Of a stretch of 64,000 nt of DNA, positions 61,374 through 64,000 are shown one piece after another. The position numbers and the translations under genes are program-made. Position 1 is the stretch's first letter. Each line of letters starts with the position of its first letter. The notes beneath the pieces were generated by a model that saw nothing but the letters and a program-made list of their open reading frames with translations, was not told the origin of the DNA and did no database searches. The DNA is taken from assembly GCA_039881145.1 (NCBI GenBank), contig JAYKKI010000060.1:8580501-8644500 (forward strand), read 5' to 3'. The DNA comes from Druceiella hillmani. Lineage: Eukaryota; Arthropoda; Insecta; Lepidoptera; Hepialidae.

Positions 61374-62386
61374 ATTGTTTGAGAATTTTGTATTTGCAAA
61401 AGTATATTTAAAAAAGAAATAGGAAATATTTGTTTTTGTAGTGCCAGATTTTACTTACGTATATGTTACACAGAAGACATTAATTTTAACCATATTCACA
61501 AATTATTTTTGTTGATTTTATAATAATTACATAACGATGAATAAAAGCTTTAACGAATGATAACGTAATTTAAAAAATATCTTATTAGCGCAAGTTTTCG
61601 AATCATTTTTTTTAATTACTTGATATTCGTTCCCTTAAGTGTTTGATGATAAAATAGACGGGGAAAATACTGAAGTCAGTACTCTACATTAAAACTGGTA
61701 AATATTTCGTTCTCACGTAAAAACGACACATAGAAAGAAAAATTGCGTGGACGCTTCACAAATAGTAACATAAAATGTGTTAGAAAGGAAATATTGGTAT
61801 GTAAGTTTAATCCAAATGATTCCAAATGTGTTTAATTTATTGAATCGTTACTAATTTACTAAACATTTTCATTTAAATTTCTGAATAATAGTTAAATATT
61901 AATGTAAGTTTAAATTTAAAATTTAACATTTATAATCGATAGTTAGTCAATATTTTAGCAATTTCATACAATCCCTCAAGCTTTTTATTACAAAAAAATT
62001 AAAACGCGCTTTCAAAGCTTAACCTGTTTGAAATATTTAAATTAGTAAGAATTGCGATTCCTTTAGTAATTTTCGATGACACGTTAAAAGAGAAAATCCT
62101 TAAAGAAGAAGTGAAAATATATTACCTATATATATATTTAACCCATTTTTAACGAGATTCTCCCGCTGCAAAGGTCGTTTTTGACGTTTGAGGCAAACAA
62201 AGTTTCTTCTTTCGTCTGACGTCTAATCTCTGCAGATGACGTTGCGAAGTGATGGAGGTTGACAGTCCATTAAACTTAAAGTCTATGCTCATCCCGAGCT
62301 GTGACAGTTACCTTTTTGTGTAAATTGTTATGCTTAACAATATCGTATTTCCTGTGTTGTACTTGCTTCTTTTATCGACTTTGAAA

Positions 62387-62540
62387 TCTGAATACGTCTC
62401 TAATTACATTTCGAAATTTTATCTCATATAATTACTCTTTATATGTTACCACCAGGACATACAGAATACGTCTCTAATTACATTTTGACACTTTATCTCA
62501 TACCATTACTTTTTATATTTAACCTCCAGAACATACGGAA
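62387..62540. repeat. 75-bp tandem duplication
   Basis: Copies begin tgaatacgtctctaattaca at 62388 and a one-base variant at 62463. Each continues through 'ttatctcata' and 'cattactttttatat' or variants. Confidence 0.88.
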
Positions 62541-63884
62541 CGAATTAAAGTATTTAAATTTTTGAAGAACTGAAAATACATTTGTGTGAAGTTAGAACAC
62601 AAAAGCATACTTAGCACGTAATAAAAAGTTTTTTAAGCAAATGTAATCCTTTATATTAAAAATAATAAGAGAAAAAAAAATAACCAAATTACCTAATGTG
62701 ATTTTGGATTAGGTTGTTTACTCCAATTCTAGTTTCATGGAAGTAATCATCCTTTCGTGGAATAATCTTGATTCTCTAAAAGGATAAATCATTTTACATT
62801 AATGTAGTTGGAATTTTTTTATTACAACATCTTATATTTAAACCTTCCTTTTAGTTACGTAACAAAATGTTAATATTTAATTTGTAACAAAATGGTAATA
62901 TTTATTAGTATACGTAACAAAATGTTAATATTTTTTATTAAAGTTGTTTAAAATATTTAATTTTCATTTATATTAAATAATTTTCGTTTGAAGTATTCTA
63001 GCCAAGATATTTTTGTTCAATTGGTTCTATTTAATTAATTTGTCTTCCTTTTTTTCATAAAGCGTTTAATTTCTTAATCACTTTCGAGCTCCGTCGTCTA
63101 TTCACTAAATTAGTGTTAACGTAGTTGTCGTGTGACAGTTAAGATCCAAAAATCATTATAACATTTTTTTTAAAAATAGTTTTTTTTTCCTTTCCAAACT
63201 GTGTGACATAACTGCACAAATCATATAATCATTCTCAATATTAAAATTGTTCTTCTTTTTTATATCACTACTTTTCTCCATTTTCACGAGACCAGAAACT
63301 AGATTTTTCAAAAGAGGTCAAAACTAGTTTTCGTTAATTACGCTATTTTATGTTTTTTGCTAATTTTTTAATTTTGTAGGTTTATTTAAAATTTAACTAA
63401 ATGGCTACTATGTAATTAATTAAAAATTAAATTTATAAGTTGTTCTTGTGTTAAAGCAATATATCAAAAGGAAAATTACCGGTACGCATCAGGTGTACCA
63501 AATACACTATGGTATTGAGCGAGAACGCCGTATGATAATTAGTTTATACATATTGATCATATTAAACATTCCACTACATGATGAGAAATTGCCCGTGGTA
63601 TTAATGCAACTAGGTAACACTTTAAATTCATTTCACATAAAAGAAATTTTCTGTTTACTGTTATTAATACGATTTACGGCATAAGACCTTTGGGTACTTA
63701 TATTAATTGTATGACCTTAAATAACGTGAATAAATTCTCATTTATACATTATGTAATGATAGTTGTATTGTATTTTTTCTTTACCGCTTTATATCGCACG
63801 TTGGAAAAGTGAATATATTTGCCATTTTGGACGTCTTTTTTCTGATTTTGCGATAAGAGTCGTCGAAGTGGTGTGTTGGATTGA

Positions 63885-63960
63885 TCACAGGATATAGGGC
63901 CTTTGATGGCGCGATGCACTATGGAGATCCAGGTTCAATTTCCGACCGCTCATCGAGCGA
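63885..63960 (+). repeat. possible tRNA-derived SINE fragment
   Basis: gatggcgcgatgcac resembles a pol III A box, and aggttcaatttccgacc resembles a B box with one inserted T, about 34 nt apart. No complete cloverleaf is evident and no tail is seen. Confidence 0.3.
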
Positions 63961-64000
63961 GGCTAGACTGATTTTCTGGTTGGCTATACGAGATTGTCCT

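Larger units (their letters stand above)
60120..64000 (+). other. Osiris gene C, intron 2 (partial)
   Basis: Begins gtaagt and runs off the window. I found no acceptor followed by GT-CGC-AAG-like exon 3 sequence. It contains short tandem duplications and a possible SINE fragment. The open frame at 63448-63684 has no supporting features. Confidence 0.7.

Overview
The window is AT-rich insect nuclear DNA. It carries three genes of the Osiris family (DUF1676), an insect-specific cluster, all on the + strand. Dispersed and tandem repeats sit in and between them, with one well-preserved Jockey-like retrotransposon. Small introns at conserved positions, signal peptides, AATAAA signals, TA microsatellites and a short run of TTAGG-like repeats all fit an insect. 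The order cannot be fixed from sequence alone. The cluster is loose (three genes in over 60 kb), so the genome is probably larger and more repeat-laden than Drosophila.

Layout. 1-7.4 kb: AT-rich DNA, a minisatellite, then a complete non-LTR retrotransposon (2842-7401, minus strand) with a poly(A) tail and a perfect 15-bp target-site duplication. 7.4-19.1 kb: Osiris gene A. Its exon 2 (10681-10924) and exon 3 (18666-19012) are present; I could not find its signal-peptide exon, which probably lies left of the window. 19-35 kb: repeat-rich intergenic DNA, including a 129-bp tandem array. 34.9-44.1 kb: Osiris gene B, complete in three exons (248 aa). 44-59 kb: intergenic DNA with tandem repeats, a decayed reverse transcriptase and a compound repeat. 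59.2 kb to the end: Osiris gene C, exons 1 and 2 only; exon 3 lies beyond the right edge.

The Osiris genes share one architecture. Exon 1 is a signal peptide plus a two-cysteine segment. A phase-0 intron follows. Exon 2 is an 82-84 residue DUF1676 block ending in Glu-Glu or Phe-Glu-Glu. A very long phase-1 intron (over 7 kb in A and B) splits a Gly codon. Exon 3 holds a basic patch, a long hydrophobic helix and a tail with the AQxLAY-like motif. Family members are membrane/endosomal proteins of cuticle-forming tissues, so the three presumably share that role.

The least expected signal is a dispersed repeat with at least five copies (13.3, 14.8, 25.9, 36.9 and 49.5 kb). Its consensus can be folded as a small hammerhead-ribozyme-like motif with a very short stem III. 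Two copies have 12-13 bp target-site duplications. Together these suggest a Penelope-like or retrozyme-type element. Every copy here has lost at least one core base.
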